A stretch of DNA of 44,048 bases. Source: an uncultured Acetatifactor sp. (GTDB lineage Bacteria; Bacillota; Clostridia; Lachnospirales; Lachnospiraceae). The DNA lies in contig CANQNT010000029.1 in assembly GCA_947625255.1 (NCBI GenBank), positions 1 through 44,048 of the forward strand, in the 5' to 3' direction. Position 1 is the stretch's first letter. Each line of letters starts with the position of its first letter. Made by a program: the position numbers and the translations under genes. The notes beneath the pieces were generated by a model. It saw only the letters and a list, made by a program, of their open reading frames with translations, was not told the origin of the DNA and did no database searches. Below are positions 1 to 9,101 of this stretch, in pieces.

Positions 1-262
1 TTTACCCACAAGGCGACAAGGCAGAAACTTCTGGACGAGAGCTATGAATGGATCCGTGAAGGGGGCGGAAGCACCCTCGTCGTTGGCATAGGAAAGGAAA
101 AAGGAAAGGGGGGAATATATCAACCACATAGAAGAGACTACCGGCAAAAAGGAGGCAGCCAATCTGTTCAGCCACGCTTATGAAACAAAAGACGGGCAGA
201 CAGTCACATTCCGCTGGCTGACGGATATAGAATTAACAGCTGTCAGCAGACAAAGCAACTGA
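1..262 (+). pseudogene. Frameshifted fragment of an unrecognised gene
   Basis: The first frame is open from the window edge through about 40 codons (ending near VVGIGKEKGKG). A one-step shift around the G-rich run at 108-113 then continues in another frame as EYINHIEETTGKKEAANLF and further to a TGA at 260-262. Both halves look like real protein (charged, no low complexity), so this is best read as one gene broken by a frameshift, with its 5' end outside the window. I do not recognise the family. The debris around it (spoIIID relic, IS21 relic) suggests a mobile-element or plasmid-type cargo gene, but that is inference only. Confidence 0.35.
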
Positions 263-355
263 GCAGGCAGTGTACATCTTAAGGGATCAGCAACATACAA
301 GGTCGGAATCCCCTTGGCAATCCGCAGATTTAATGTGCCATCCACAAGAACCGTT

Positions 356-491
356 CCTTTTTGTTACTGCAGTATACACTGTGTTCTTGCTCACCCCGAA
401 TTCTTTTGTCGTCTGCCGAACAGTGGCGTTACAATCGATGATATAATTGGCGATGACCGACCATAGCCCGCTCTTCGAGGTGATTTTTCAA
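356..491 (-). pseudogene. spoIIID: spoIIID relic (sporulation transcription factor fragment)
   Basis: On the minus strand a TTG-initiated stretch reads LKNHLEERAMV. A frameshift then leads into VIANYIIDCNATVRQTTKEF followed by GVSKNTVYTAVTKR. This matches the N-terminal helix-turn-helix half of SpoIIID, a mother-cell DNA-binding protein of about 80-90 residues in clostridia. After VTKR the similarity stops, so the C-terminal half, including the usual HIRGG-containing segment, is missing. The fragment is therefore frameshifted and truncated and cannot make a working factor. A functional copy is presumably elsewhere in the chromosome (inference). It lies beside other broken genes, marking 1-530 as a recombination-scarred region. 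Confidence 0.65.
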
Positions 492-534
492 GATTTTCCC
501 TTAAGAATATACTTCCCCTTATCACCTTAAATGA

Positions 535-1827
535 TCAATTTAAGGGGGCTCTCTTTTCTTCAAGTAACGCCGCAAATCCCCGGAACAGCACAACGCCATA
601 TAGGAAATTTACCTCCAATGACTGCGGCAGGCATATGAATTGCACAAAGTAAACAATTACCAGACTAAAGCAAGTATAAGTAGACGCTTTGTGACGAATT
701 CCTTTCATGACAGCTCTTTTTGCAAACAGTAATGCCATTGCAATATAATAAATTGCCGTCGCTAACAACGCTATCCGCTGATCACAGAAAGCGTTTTTCC
801 AAAAGCCTTGAACTTGTGATATATCTTTACTCAGATAGTTGCCTACTTTTGAAAATAATTCTGGCATTGTATCCGAGGCAACGGTAAAATTTAATGTTAT
901 AAAAAACGCTATACTTAATATGAGAACTAAAACCGTTACTAAAGCAATGGTACGGATATGTTTTGTAATGGTCTCAATTTTTAACGCCTTTTTCACCCAA
1001 TAATCTCCTATATTGCAAAGAATCAATGCAACCAGAGCAATGATCAGTTCAAGATATACACTCGTTTCGATGCTGTAAGGTGTCACGCGCACAAAGTGCA
1101 ATCCGCTATTTACAATTAGAGACATATTGGCAAACAGAAAAATATGTACAAAGTACAGAATCAATATGCTTTTTACCGTCTGGTATGACTCCGCAAAGGC
1201 AAATATGATACCGAGAAACAGGATTGATACAATCAGTATGGATAAGGTATTCTTCTCCAAAAACAAAGCAAAAGACCCGACAAACAAACAAACGGAATAC
1301 CAGACCTTCATCGATACTTCAACACAATAGCCTAGTACATTGATGCAAAGGCTCATGACGATCCAAGAACAAAGACCAGCATCGTTCAAGACGCCTTGCG
1401 CAAAAGGCGGCTTCTCAAATATTCCCAAGGCGCAGAAAATGTATAAGAAGTGTACCATTAGGTTGACCACACTGGCTATGAATAAAAATCTAGACCCACA
1501 ACTTTGCCCGATCAATATGGTGAGGCTTATGAACAAAATGGACAACATGAGAGGACTACGGAAACTCATAAGTCTGCCCGAGAACAAGTTAAGGAGAACC
1601 AACAAGATCTCGCACGTAAAATAAACCAACGCAATGACTATTTCCGGAGTTGGCTTGAAAGGTTTTTTCTTTAGCAAAGGAGCTATTACCCATGCAAACA
1701 TTCCCAGGGATATAATCCAAATAGACAAGCCTATAACATCAACTCCCAGAATATTAAAATTCCAATTGGAAAAGCTGATTATGATAAACAGAATTGTAAG
1801 ATAAATGTCAAGTGATTTTGGGCGCAT
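535..1827 (-). CDS. Polytopic membrane protein, candidate Wzy-type polysaccharide polymerase
   Basis: A 430-residue, strongly hydrophobic protein with roughly eleven to twelve predicted membrane segments and a larger loop around residues 315-350 (TVASDTMPELFSKVGNYLSK). That loop-between-helices layout is typical of Wzy/O-antigen-polymerase-like proteins, but I see no decisive motif, so polymerase is an inference from topology and neighbourhood. Start chosen at the ATG at 1827, preceded by AGGAG five bases upstream. Base composition is AT-rich like the 3205-11119 block. It is cut off from that block by a decayed IS21 element on the opposite strand, so it needs its own promoter. It could be a second polymerase beside the EpsG-like protein at 23559-24821, or an orphan left by rearrangement. 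Confidence 0.6.
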   Translation of the reverse strand: MRPKSLDIYLTILFIIISFSNWNFNILGVDVIGLSIWIISLGMFAWVIAPLLKKKPFKPTPEIVIALVYFTCEILLVLLNLFSGRLMSFRSPLMLSILFISLTILIGQSCGSRFLFIASVVNLMVHFLYIFCALGIFEKPPFAQGVLNDAGLCSWIVMSLCINVLGYCVEVSMKVWYSVCLFVGSFALFLEKNTLSILIVSILFLGIIFAFAESYQTVKSILILYFVHIFLFANMSLIVNSGLHFVRVTPYSIETSVYLELIIALVALILCNIGDYWVKKALKIETITKHIRTIALVTVLVLILSIAFFITLNFTVASDTMPELFSKVGNYLSKDISQVQGFWKNAFCDQRIALLATAIYYIAMALLFAKRAVMKGIRHKASTYTCFSLVIVYFVQFICLPQSLEVNFLYGVVLFRGFAALLEEKRAPLN

Positions 1828-1933
1828 ACGTTCTCCTTTTGAAAGTATTTCAAGTTTTGTAAAGTCAAAAATTGGTTTGCAAAAAGTTGATAGTTACCGA
1901 AAGGACTTGCTCTTATTTCAGATTTTGTCCTGT

Positions 1934-1953
1934 ATATCGGAAATTTCCGATAT
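1934..1953. repeat. Perfect 20-bp palindrome upstream of the Wzy-like gene
   Basis: The arms ATATCGGAAA and TTTCCGATAT meet with no spacer. After a short gap the symmetry resumes with TTGTCC on the left and GGACAA on the right. It lies about 100 bp upstream of the minus-strand polymerase-like gene and directly before the first recognisable istA codons. It could be an operator, a hairpin, or an insertion scar; the sequence does not decide. Confidence 0.6.
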
Positions 1954-1955
1954 CA

Positions 1956-2757
1956 AGGGACAATCCGAACGCGGAAGGAACTGTAGGCATGATATCCACG
2001 TGGATCACCGCAGCCCTCCGGTATGGGCAGGTCTTCTCCCTTGCCGAATTGAACCGCGCGGTCAAGGATAAGCTGGAACAGTTCAACCATAAACTCTTTC
2101 AAAAGAAAGAGGGCAGCCGAATCAGATTGTTTCTCAAGGAAGAAAAGCCACTACTGACACAACTGCCCGCTTTGAACTGGCGGACTGGAAACAGGCTACC
2201 GTCCAGTTCAATTATCACATAAGTATAAAAAATGCTATACTCTGTGCTATATGAATACATCAAAAAGAAAGTTGGTGTACGGGTAACGGAACATACGATT
2301 GAAATATTCTATAACCACAACCGCATTGTTTCCCACCGCCGTCTTACCGGGCATCCGGGGCAGTACAGCACCATCACGGAGCATATGCCGCAGAACCACC
2401 AGAGATATCTGGAATGAAACGGAGACCGTTTCCGCAAATGGGCCGAGCGGATCGGTATCAACACATACACCGTGGCCAATGCGCTACTTACCTCAAAACC
2501 CGTGGAACAACAGACAGACCTACCGGAGCTGTATGGGGCTTCTGAAGTTGGCCAAAAGTATTCCGGCGGCAGACTGGAAGCCGCCTGAAGAAAGGCATTG
2601 CCCTTTACAGCTTCGCCCAGTTACAAGAGCATCAGTAACATTCTTGCAACCGGTGCTGACCGGACAGGTTCATCCGAAGATGAATCTGAAATCACTAAGC
2701 CAAAAGCAAAAGGCATCACCCGCAGTGCTAGCTACTATCGGAGGTAAACGCACATGA
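1956..2757 (+). pseudogene. istA: IS21-family transposase IstA, decayed 3' part
   Basis: Three successive reading frames carry pieces of the C-terminal half of an IS21-type transposase: NPNAEGTVGMISTWITAALR, then the LYEYIKKKVGVRVTEHTIEI part, then YSITEHMP-like and SYRSCMGLLKLA segments. The order matches IstA, but the DDE catalytic part upstream is absent and at least two frameshifts separate the pieces. The last codons overlap the following istB start as ATGA, as in intact IS21 elements. It is a dead remnant. No left-end terminal repeat is evident because the element starts abruptly at about 1956. Confidence 0.8.
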
Positions 2758-3233
2758 CCAACCAGAGTACAATTGATAAATTAATCGAAATGCGTCTCAC
2801 TGCAATGGCAGATGCATTCCGCAGTCAGACAGACGATCCTAAACTAAGGGAGATCCCCTTTGGAGACCGGTTCGGCATGCTGGTAGACATTGAATTCAGC
2901 AGCCGCAAGAACAACCGTTTAAAAAGGCTGATCCGGGGTGCCGGATTCGACCAGCCGGATGCCAGTATCATGGATATCACCTACACATCCGGGCGCAGGT
3001 TAAACAAGGAACTCATCAGCCGCCTTGCCACCTGCGAATACATCACGGAGTACCGGAATCTTTTTATCACCGGCGCTACAGACTGTGGCAAGACCTACAT
3101 GGCCTGTGCCTTTGGCATAGATGTATGCAAACAATATTTCAACACCAGGTATGTCCGTCTGCCGGACCTGTTCATTGATCTATATTTGCGTTTATTAGCT
3201 GGAGTCATTTTGTGGTATGCAATATGTTTTTAA
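2754..3233 (+). pseudogene. istB: IS21-family helper ATPase IstB, truncated
   Basis: The N-terminal 143 residues or so read as IstB (MTNQSTIDKLIEMRLTAMAD, then an AAA+ core), the ATP-dependent helper of IS21 transposition. The Walker A loop reads GATDCGKTYMA where the family has GATGCGKTYMA, so a conserved glycine is changed to aspartate. Similarity ends at about 3183 (LPDLFIDL) and the frame runs on through unrelated sequence to 3233. Intact IstB proteins are about 245-260 residues, so roughly 100 residues including Walker B are lost. The 3' tail overlaps the convergent wzx gene, which puts the rearrangement junction at about 3183. Confidence 0.85.
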
Positions 3234-4641
3234 ATTGATTCCATAAATCTTTTCTAAAAGATTTTACATATATAACTGTCAAAACTGTATAAGAAAAAAT
3301 TCCCGTTATAAGCTCAAACAACAAGGACGTTAACGAATTATCCCCAAAAAAGTTGATATATTTTACAATAATAAACATTATAATAGCATTTACAAAAAAC
3401 CCAAAACAATTCTTTAGATATTGGCAAATTGGCAAATACTTACTGGCACAATAAGTTTGAGTTAACGTAATTACTACTTCTGCACAAACCCAACCAATAG
3501 CCGCTCCAAATGCACCGTATGATGGTATCAATAAGAAATTGACAAAAAAATCAATTATTGCACCTAGTATTACCGCTAAAGTATACACTTTATCTTTCTT
3601 ATAGGGCAGTATATATTGCGTCCTAATTACATTTGTCCAGCCGACAAGTATTATAGTTATAGCCATCACATTAACGATCTTATTGCAATTAGAATACGAT
3701 TCTCCAAGAAAAACATTAACTAGAGAATCAGAAACTGCTAAAATTCCCAATGTCAAAGGCATACCAATCCCGGCAATAAAATCCATGGACAAACTTGTGA
3801 TTTTACGGGCTTCTTCTTCTTTTTTCATTGCGACCAAACTAGATATTCGCGGTAGCATAACAGTTCCTAAAGAAGTTAAAATTGATGTTGCAGCCAAAAT
3901 AATTTTTTCAGAATATTCGTAATACCCCGTTTCAGTCATCCCTGCCAATAATCCGAGCATTGTTTTGTCAAGATATACAAAAATACTCCTTGATAATAAA
4001 GGAATCATTAAAATGAAACATGGTCCCAGATGCCGTATAGATTGCCTTACATTTAATTTAATGATATTTATTTCATTCTTTAAAAATAACCACAATATTA
4101 AATTGCTTAATAGCGTACTACTTACCATAATAAGAACGTATTTCCATAGATCATCACTATCTATAACAAATAAAAATATAAAAATTAAAGATAATATCTT
4201 TATTACCATATTTCTAGTTACAGTTAATTTAAATCTTTCTATTCCAAAGAAAAACCAATTTATATCTAATAGAGAAGACACAATTGCAATACCTTGTATA
4301 ATCGCAATTATTTTATAGGTATTATTATCTATATATACATATATATTATAAAGAATTAAGGCAACAATACTGGTGAATAATTGAATAAAAAATATCTCTC
4401 CAAAAGTCTTACTCCGTTCTTCTTTGTTTTTGCACGCGGCAATAGTTCTATTTCCATAATCAAGGATTCCCAGCATTGATATCAAAACAAAATACTGAAC
4501 AATTGAATTAGTATACGAATATATTCCTACTTTTTCAGCGCCTAAAGTCCTAGATAAATAAGGTGTTGTAATCAGAGGCACAATTATTGTAAGGAACTGA
4601 TATAAAACGGAATACAAATAATTTTTCCTAACATCGCTCAT
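3205..4641 (-). CDS. wzx: Wzx-type polysaccharide flippase
   Basis: A 478-residue membrane protein of the polysaccharide-transport (MOP/MATE-like) superfamily. It begins NYLYSVLYQFLTIIVPLITT, followed by PYLSRTLGAEKVGIYSYTNS, a signature of clostridial and streptococcal Wzx proteins, and has about 12-14 hydrophobic segments throughout. It should move the undecaprenyl-diphosphate-linked repeat unit across the cytoplasmic membrane. The ATG at 4641 is preferred over the TTG at 4644 because GGAG lies eight bases upstream. It is the last gene of the minus-strand AT-rich block and the only flippase visible in the window, so the whole cluster may depend on it. Its 3' end overlaps the truncated istB by 29 bp. 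Confidence 0.9.
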   Translation of the reverse strand: MSDVRKNYLYSVLYQFLTIIVPLITTPYLSRTLGAEKVGIYSYTNSIVQYFVLISMLGILDYGNRTIAACKNKEERSKTFGEIFFIQLFTSIVALILYNIYVYIDNNTYKIIAIIQGIAIVSSLLDINWFFFGIERFKLTVTRNMVIKILSLIFIFLFVIDSDDLWKYVLIMVSSTLLSNLILWLFLKNEINIIKLNVRQSIRHLGPCFILMIPLLSRSIFVYLDKTMLGLLAGMTETGYYEYSEKIILAATSILTSLGTVMLPRISSLVAMKKEEEARKITSLSMDFIAGIGMPLTLGILAVSDSLVNVFLGESYSNCNKIVNVMAITIILVGWTNVIRTQYILPYKKDKVYTLAVILGAIIDFFVNFLLIPSYGAFGAAIGWVCAEVVITLTQTYCASKYLPICQYLKNCFGFFVNAIIMFIIVKYINFFGDNSLTSLLFELITGIFSYTVLTVIYVKSFRKDLWNQFKNILHTTK

Positions 4642-4746
4642 CAATATATCTCCATCCGATCATACATCTTTGATATGTCTCCTATCGGGTATAATCCAAT
4701 CATCAAACGTGGCGACCGGCTTTTTCCCTTTTTTCTAGGGACCTTT

Positions 4747-5937
4747 TCACCAACTTTCCAATTTTTCTATAAGTTGATTTAAACCTACCGATACATTGAA
4801 ATATTGCCGGACATAGTCTTTACCATTCTTTGATAACATTGTTCTTAAATTTGAATCTTTGCTTAAATCATGTATGGCTTTTACATAGTCGTCAACAGAT
4901 TCACAATGAAGATAATTTACTCTATCAGTAAGACCTATACCTTCTGCACCTATATCATTTGTTAAGACAGGAAGTCCTGAGGACAAGGCTTCCAAAACTT
5001 TTATTTTAATTCCGGCTCCTAATAATAATGGTGCGATCAAGCACAAACAATTTTCGAAATAAGGTTCAATATTTTCCACATAACCCAACACATGAATTCG
5101 TTCATTCTCATACTTTTTTAAAGAATCCTTAGGATTTGAACCGATAATATATAACTCATAATTTTTATCCAATTTTGGCATTACATTTTTGATAAGCCAA
5201 ATTACACTTTCATGATTTTCAATCCTCGACATAGCCCCGTAAAACAATAATTTATGAATGCTAGGTACATAAACAGCATTTTCAAATACTTTATAATACG
5301 GACACATTCTTAAAATTTTTTCACTTTCTATTCTTTCGTTTATCAATAAATTCGCATCCTTATCGTTTAACACGACCACACTATCAACTTGTCTTAAAGA
5401 ATAAATTTCTTTCTTCTTTAAAAACTTATATCGTGCTTTTCTATACAACCTATTAAATCCTTTGGCCGCAATATATTTTCGTTGAAAACCTAAATAGGCA
5501 ACGTCTTCTTCTATTGCAATATATTTACTCGTAGGAAAGTAATTCTTCACCTCATCAATCAACATAACTGCTTCTGTCCAATGAAGAATCACTATATTGG
5601 GACTTGTATACGTTTTGGAATATTCTTTAAGAGACTCCAGAATAAGATGTCTTTTTGCGTTATTTAAAAGACTACCATCACGAAAAACATTTATTTTTCC
5701 CATTAAAACTTGGATTCTCGATTTGATAGTATACTTTTGATATACTTTTAAAATATGCTTAATTGAATACTGTGCCAAATCAATTTTATCTTGTTCATTT
5801 TCCTCACATACCGTAATTAAAACTATATCAAAATTTGTATTTTTTTTAATATATTTTAGAGAATAATTATGGTTTTGCCCACCTCCATGGCCAACAGTAT
5901 CATATGGAGCAAACGGTGATATCCACAAAATATTCAT
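4747..5937 (-). CDS. Glycosyltransferase family 4
   Basis: A 396-residue GT-B-fold enzyme. The N-terminus MNILWISPFAPYDTVGHGGG carries the glycine-rich acceptor-side loop. The C-terminal half has YGAMSRIENHESVIWLIKNV, then a nucleotide-sugar binding region ending in APLLLGAGIKIKVLEALSSG, which is the E-x7-E-type segment of GT4 retaining transferases. It probably adds one sugar to the lipid-linked repeat unit at the cytoplasmic face; donor and acceptor cannot be told. It sits between the GT39-like membrane enzyme and wzx on the same strand, about 40 bp and 105 bp away, consistent with one transcript. AT-rich like its neighbours. Confidence 0.88.
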   Translation of the reverse strand: MNILWISPFAPYDTVGHGGGQNHNYSLKYIKKNTNFDIVLITVCEENEQDKIDLAQYSIKHILKVYQKYTIKSRIQVLMGKINVFRDGSLLNNAKRHLILESLKEYSKTYTSPNIVILHWTEAVMLIDEVKNYFPTSKYIAIEEDVAYLGFQRKYIAAKGFNRLYRKARYKFLKKKEIYSLRQVDSVVVLNDKDANLLINERIESEKILRMCPYYKVFENAVYVPSIHKLLFYGAMSRIENHESVIWLIKNVMPKLDKNYELYIIGSNPKDSLKKYENERIHVLGYVENIEPYFENCLCLIAPLLLGAGIKIKVLEALSSGLPVLTNDIGAEGIGLTDRVNYLHCESVDDYVKAIHDLSKDSNLRTMLSKNGKDYVRQYFNVSVGLNQLIEKLESW

Positions 5938-5978
5938 ACTAATTTCATCCTCACATTATAATAATTTGTCAAATAAGA

Positions 5979-7712
5979 TCAATTTTTATTTTCTTTCTTT
6001 TGAATATCATTTTCCCAAATTTTAATATAGTTATTCTCATATATGATATGAAACTCGGCATTTTCTAGTTCTTTGCTGTTTTTGTATTTTTTTGTAGTTA
6101 CAATTATATTATGAGTACTACATAAGTCATCAATGGTATTTGTTTGTATTTTATAATCGCATAACAAATATTGAAATTGGTCAGCAAAAAAAATACTATC
6201 ATCTACCATAAAGGATATCCTATCTTCATATTTTTCCCCTTGAATAAATTCTACAGATTGAAAAGTTGCTTCTGCTTGACTTCTTGACCAATTTAAGCAA
6301 CCATATTCAAAAATAGAGTGTCCCTGATATATTCCTAACGCCATCATCATAAATAGAACTACAATGCCATAACTCTTGTTTTTAAAAGCCAACAAAAATT
6401 GAATTACACATATAAAGAAAATGGCAGCCAAAATTGCAGCCAAATAAATATCTTCAATACGTTTTGTATTTTGTGACCAAAAATACAAAATAGGTGTATT
6501 AATAAATAAATTACTGGTACTTAATTCAAAATTTTGGATATATGTGATAAATTTTGCCATAATAATTGAAACAAAACATATAATGCATATTACTTTCTTA
6601 TAAAAGCTTTTTCTAAAATATTCTTGCGAATATACTACCGCCATCAACATTAAAGGACCAACAGCAAAACTATGGTATCTACTATAAGTTAAAACATCTA
6701 TACGCGAAAATTCTTTACCAATTACAAATAAAGAAGAAATTCCCATGGTAAGAAGCAATTCGGTTGAAACTATTATAGATAAATATTCTTTACAGTCCAG
6801 ATGTGCTTCATTCTTTTGCACGCTAATTATTCTTATTGGTATTAGTATATACCCTAAAACACCTAAAAAAAATGTGTCGGTACATAATGAATATATCCTG
6901 CCCAGAAAAATTCTAATAAAAGACATTATTCCTTTCATAGAAAAAAAATAATTAATTTTAGACACTTGTCCAGAGATTGTATTATTCCCTTCAACAATAT
7001 AACTAGGAATATAAGCATTTTGATAAATTAATGTAATTCCCCAAATAATACAAAACAAGAATACGGAAACAAAAGCAAGAAAGACGAACCGTTTTATTCT
7101 TTTCTTTTTTATTTCAATTATAGCTATTGTCAATATATTTATAAACACAATGGCTATAGTTCTCATGTGAACAGAAAATAACAATAATGAAAAAAAAATT
7201 AGTAATAGCTCGTTTAAATATGTACTATTTTTCAAAACTTTCCATACCAGATAGGTCGTACTCCAAAATAATAAGCAAAGTGGAACTTCGCTCAGAGTGT
7301 ATTGTGTATAATATAAATTTGATGGAAAAGCAACAACAATAAATGCCAACATAGATTGACAAACCATGTTCCAGTCACAAAGCAATTCTTTAACTAGTTT
7401 AAAGGCAATTAAATACGATCCAAATACAAATAGTCCATTTACAATTACTGCAACTTGATAGCAGAGTAACATATTTTTGAATATCATTATTATCACTGCT
7501 AAAACCGTACCATATCCCCATGCATAATATTCATTTAATGAAGTAACACTTTTCCAATCAAATCCAGAAAAATAAGCCCCTGCCGCCCAATATCCATACT
7601 CATCTCCAAAAATTTTAGGAATGACATTTACATTTAAATATCGAATACAAAACAAGATAATAATGCCTAATATCGCTATATGAAGGAAATATATTTTCTT
7701 CTTTTTTGCCAT
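5979..7712 (-). CDS. GT39-like polytopic membrane glycosyltransferase
   Basis: A 577-residue protein with about ten to twelve membrane segments and a soluble C-terminal domain from about residue 480. The first periplasmic-type loop contains IPKIFGDEYGYWAAGAYFSG, with the acidic pair (DE) after the first membrane helix that typifies GT-C/GT39 enzymes using polyprenyl-phosphate sugars. The next loop has YTQYTLSEVPLCLLFW, also typical. I chose the ATG at 7712 (MAKKKKIYFLH) because AAGGA lies about ten bases upstream, while the ATG at 7745 has no ribosome site. It likely decorates the polysaccharide on the outer face, with the sugar-phosphate made by a GT2 such as the product of 11831-12793 (inference). 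Confidence 0.75.
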   Translation of the reverse strand: MAKKKKIYFLHIAILGIIILFCIRYLNVNVIPKIFGDEYGYWAAGAYFSGFDWKSVTSLNEYYAWGYGTVLAVIIMIFKNMLLCYQVAVIVNGLFVFGSYLIAFKLVKELLCDWNMVCQSMLAFIVVAFPSNLYYTQYTLSEVPLCLLFWSTTYLVWKVLKNSTYLNELLLIFFSLLLFSVHMRTIAIVFINILTIAIIEIKKKRIKRFVFLAFVSVFLFCIIWGITLIYQNAYIPSYIVEGNNTISGQVSKINYFFSMKGIMSFIRIFLGRIYSLCTDTFFLGVLGYILIPIRIISVQKNEAHLDCKEYLSIIVSTELLLTMGISSLFVIGKEFSRIDVLTYSRYHSFAVGPLMLMAVVYSQEYFRKSFYKKVICIICFVSIIMAKFITYIQNFELSTSNLFINTPILYFWSQNTKRIEDIYLAAILAAIFFICVIQFLLAFKNKSYGIVVLFMMMALGIYQGHSIFEYGCLNWSRSQAEATFQSVEFIQGEKYEDRISFMVDDSIFFADQFQYLLCDYKIQTNTIDDLCSTHNIIVTTKKYKNSKELENAEFHIIYENNYIKIWENDIQKKENKN

Positions 7713-7745
7713 ATCTTTAATGTCCTTTCGATAAAATGCCACCAT

Positions 7746-7942
7746 ATCATATATATTGTCTATTTTATATTTGGAGGTGTTTTTATTCTCCGTTTTTGAT
7801 TTCTATCTAGCGAAATCAATTGGTGTTTTTATAAGCTCATTTATATCCATAAAACTATCTTTCAGTAATAGATAATCAAACAATATAACAGCAATATTCA
7901 CCATACTGTCATTAACCAGATGTGTTGCTTATCGCCACCATA
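7746..7942. other. AT-rich intergenic stretch, no supported gene
   Basis: No ORF with a ribosome site is visible. On the minus strand a 33-codon frame from an ATG reads MVNIAVILFDYLLLKDSFMD and stops soon after, without a Shine-Dalgarno. It may be the tail of a lost gene. No convincing terminator or promoter was found. Confidence 0.4.
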
Positions 7943-9010
7943 TTAGTTCATAAAATTTCTAAGCCAACTATCAAATGAATATTTTTCAACAATTTCAGGA
8001 TCTATATTTACCATGTCTTTACTAAAAAAATTTATTATATCCTCATCGGATGGACTTTCCCATATAAGTATATTATTATCATGATAAAATTCATAATCTT
8101 TAATTCCTGGGTCTGTTGTAATTAATTTTTTCTTCCAAAATAGAGCCTCCAATACCCTCACGGTTAACCCTTTCTGGTTATTTTGAGGAATATCAATAAT
8201 GCAGTTTGAATTTTTTATTAAAGAAATTATTTGGTCATACTTTAAGGGTTTAATATACTCTCCAATTTCGCTTGAAAGCTTATCTTTTATAACACCTTTA
8301 TATGTTTTATACCCTAATCCATCTAATGTTGAAATTATTTCTGATATTTTCTCATAACGACCTTTATCAGTACCAACATAAAAGGCATCAAACTCTATTT
8401 TTTCTGTCTTATCATTTTGTAGATTATTAAAATAAAATTGAACATTTCTTTTTAAACCATATCTACTACAATCATGCTGATCAAATGACCAACATTCACA
8501 TGATGTTTTATTTTTATCAGTATCAGGTATTGACCGAGAAAACATTACGGGATTCCAGTACCAAGCAATACATCTAGCTTCTGGATTTTTTCTCTTAATA
8601 TAATTGAAAATGTTCCAACTCAAATTACGATCAAATACAATAATACTTTCAAAATGACGAACATCTTTTTTCCATTTATTATTATAGAACAAAAACGAAA
8701 AGGGCAATTTTAATTTTTCTATCCATATTACCATAACATACCAGAATAGACCACTTTTAAATTTGTAAATTGGATAAGTACATACATCCTCCCTTTGCAT
8801 ATGCTCAATGTAAAAGCGTTCAAAATCCGTCCGATCACTTTTAAGAATCAAAAAATTCTTCCTTGTTTCTGTTTCCGGCTTTATTTGTAATTTCTTCCGT
8901 ACAAAAAAAGCTAGTGGACTTTTATGTTGTAATGCTTTGGTACTCCAATATAACTCTACTTTGTTTATTGATAAAATATAACACATTATATTATATACCT
9001 TTTTAATCAT
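7943..9010 (-). CDS. Putative capsular glycosyltransferase (CgeB/GT4-like C-terminus)
   Basis: A 355-residue soluble protein. The C-terminal half has EFDAFYVGTDKGRYEKISEI, a donor-site-like beta-alpha unit, then IIDIPQNNQKGLTVRVLEAL, then FWKKKLITTDPGIKDYEFY. This order (QxGLTxRxxEAL followed by KKLITT) is what I recall from polysaccharide-locus transferases related to CgeB/GT-B proteins. The N-terminal half is unlike classical GT4 and rich in Trp and Tyr. It probably transfers a sugar or other group to the repeat unit; specificity is unknown. No strong ribosome site is seen before the ATG at 9010. It is flanked by GT genes on the same strand and has the same AT-rich composition. Confidence 0.65.
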   Translation of the reverse strand: MIKKVYNIMCYILSINKVELYWSTKALQHKSPLAFFVRKKLQIKPETETRKNFLILKSDRTDFERFYIEHMQREDVCTYPIYKFKSGLFWYVMVIWIEKLKLPFSFLFYNNKWKKDVRHFESIIVFDRNLSWNIFNYIKRKNPEARCIAWYWNPVMFSRSIPDTDKNKTSCECWSFDQHDCSRYGLKRNVQFYFNNLQNDKTEKIEFDAFYVGTDKGRYEKISEIISTLDGLGYKTYKGVIKDKLSSEIGEYIKPLKYDQIISLIKNSNCIIDIPQNNQKGLTVRVLEALFWKKKLITTDPGIKDYEFYHDNNILIWESPSDEDIINFFSKDMVNIDPEIVEKYSFDSWLRNFMN

Positions 9011-9101
9011 AACTTTTCTTAATCAAAAATATAAATTTTCAAAAAACTACTACTTTTTCATTTCAAGCATACATCGCTAGATGCGTATCAAATAGATTAT
9101 T

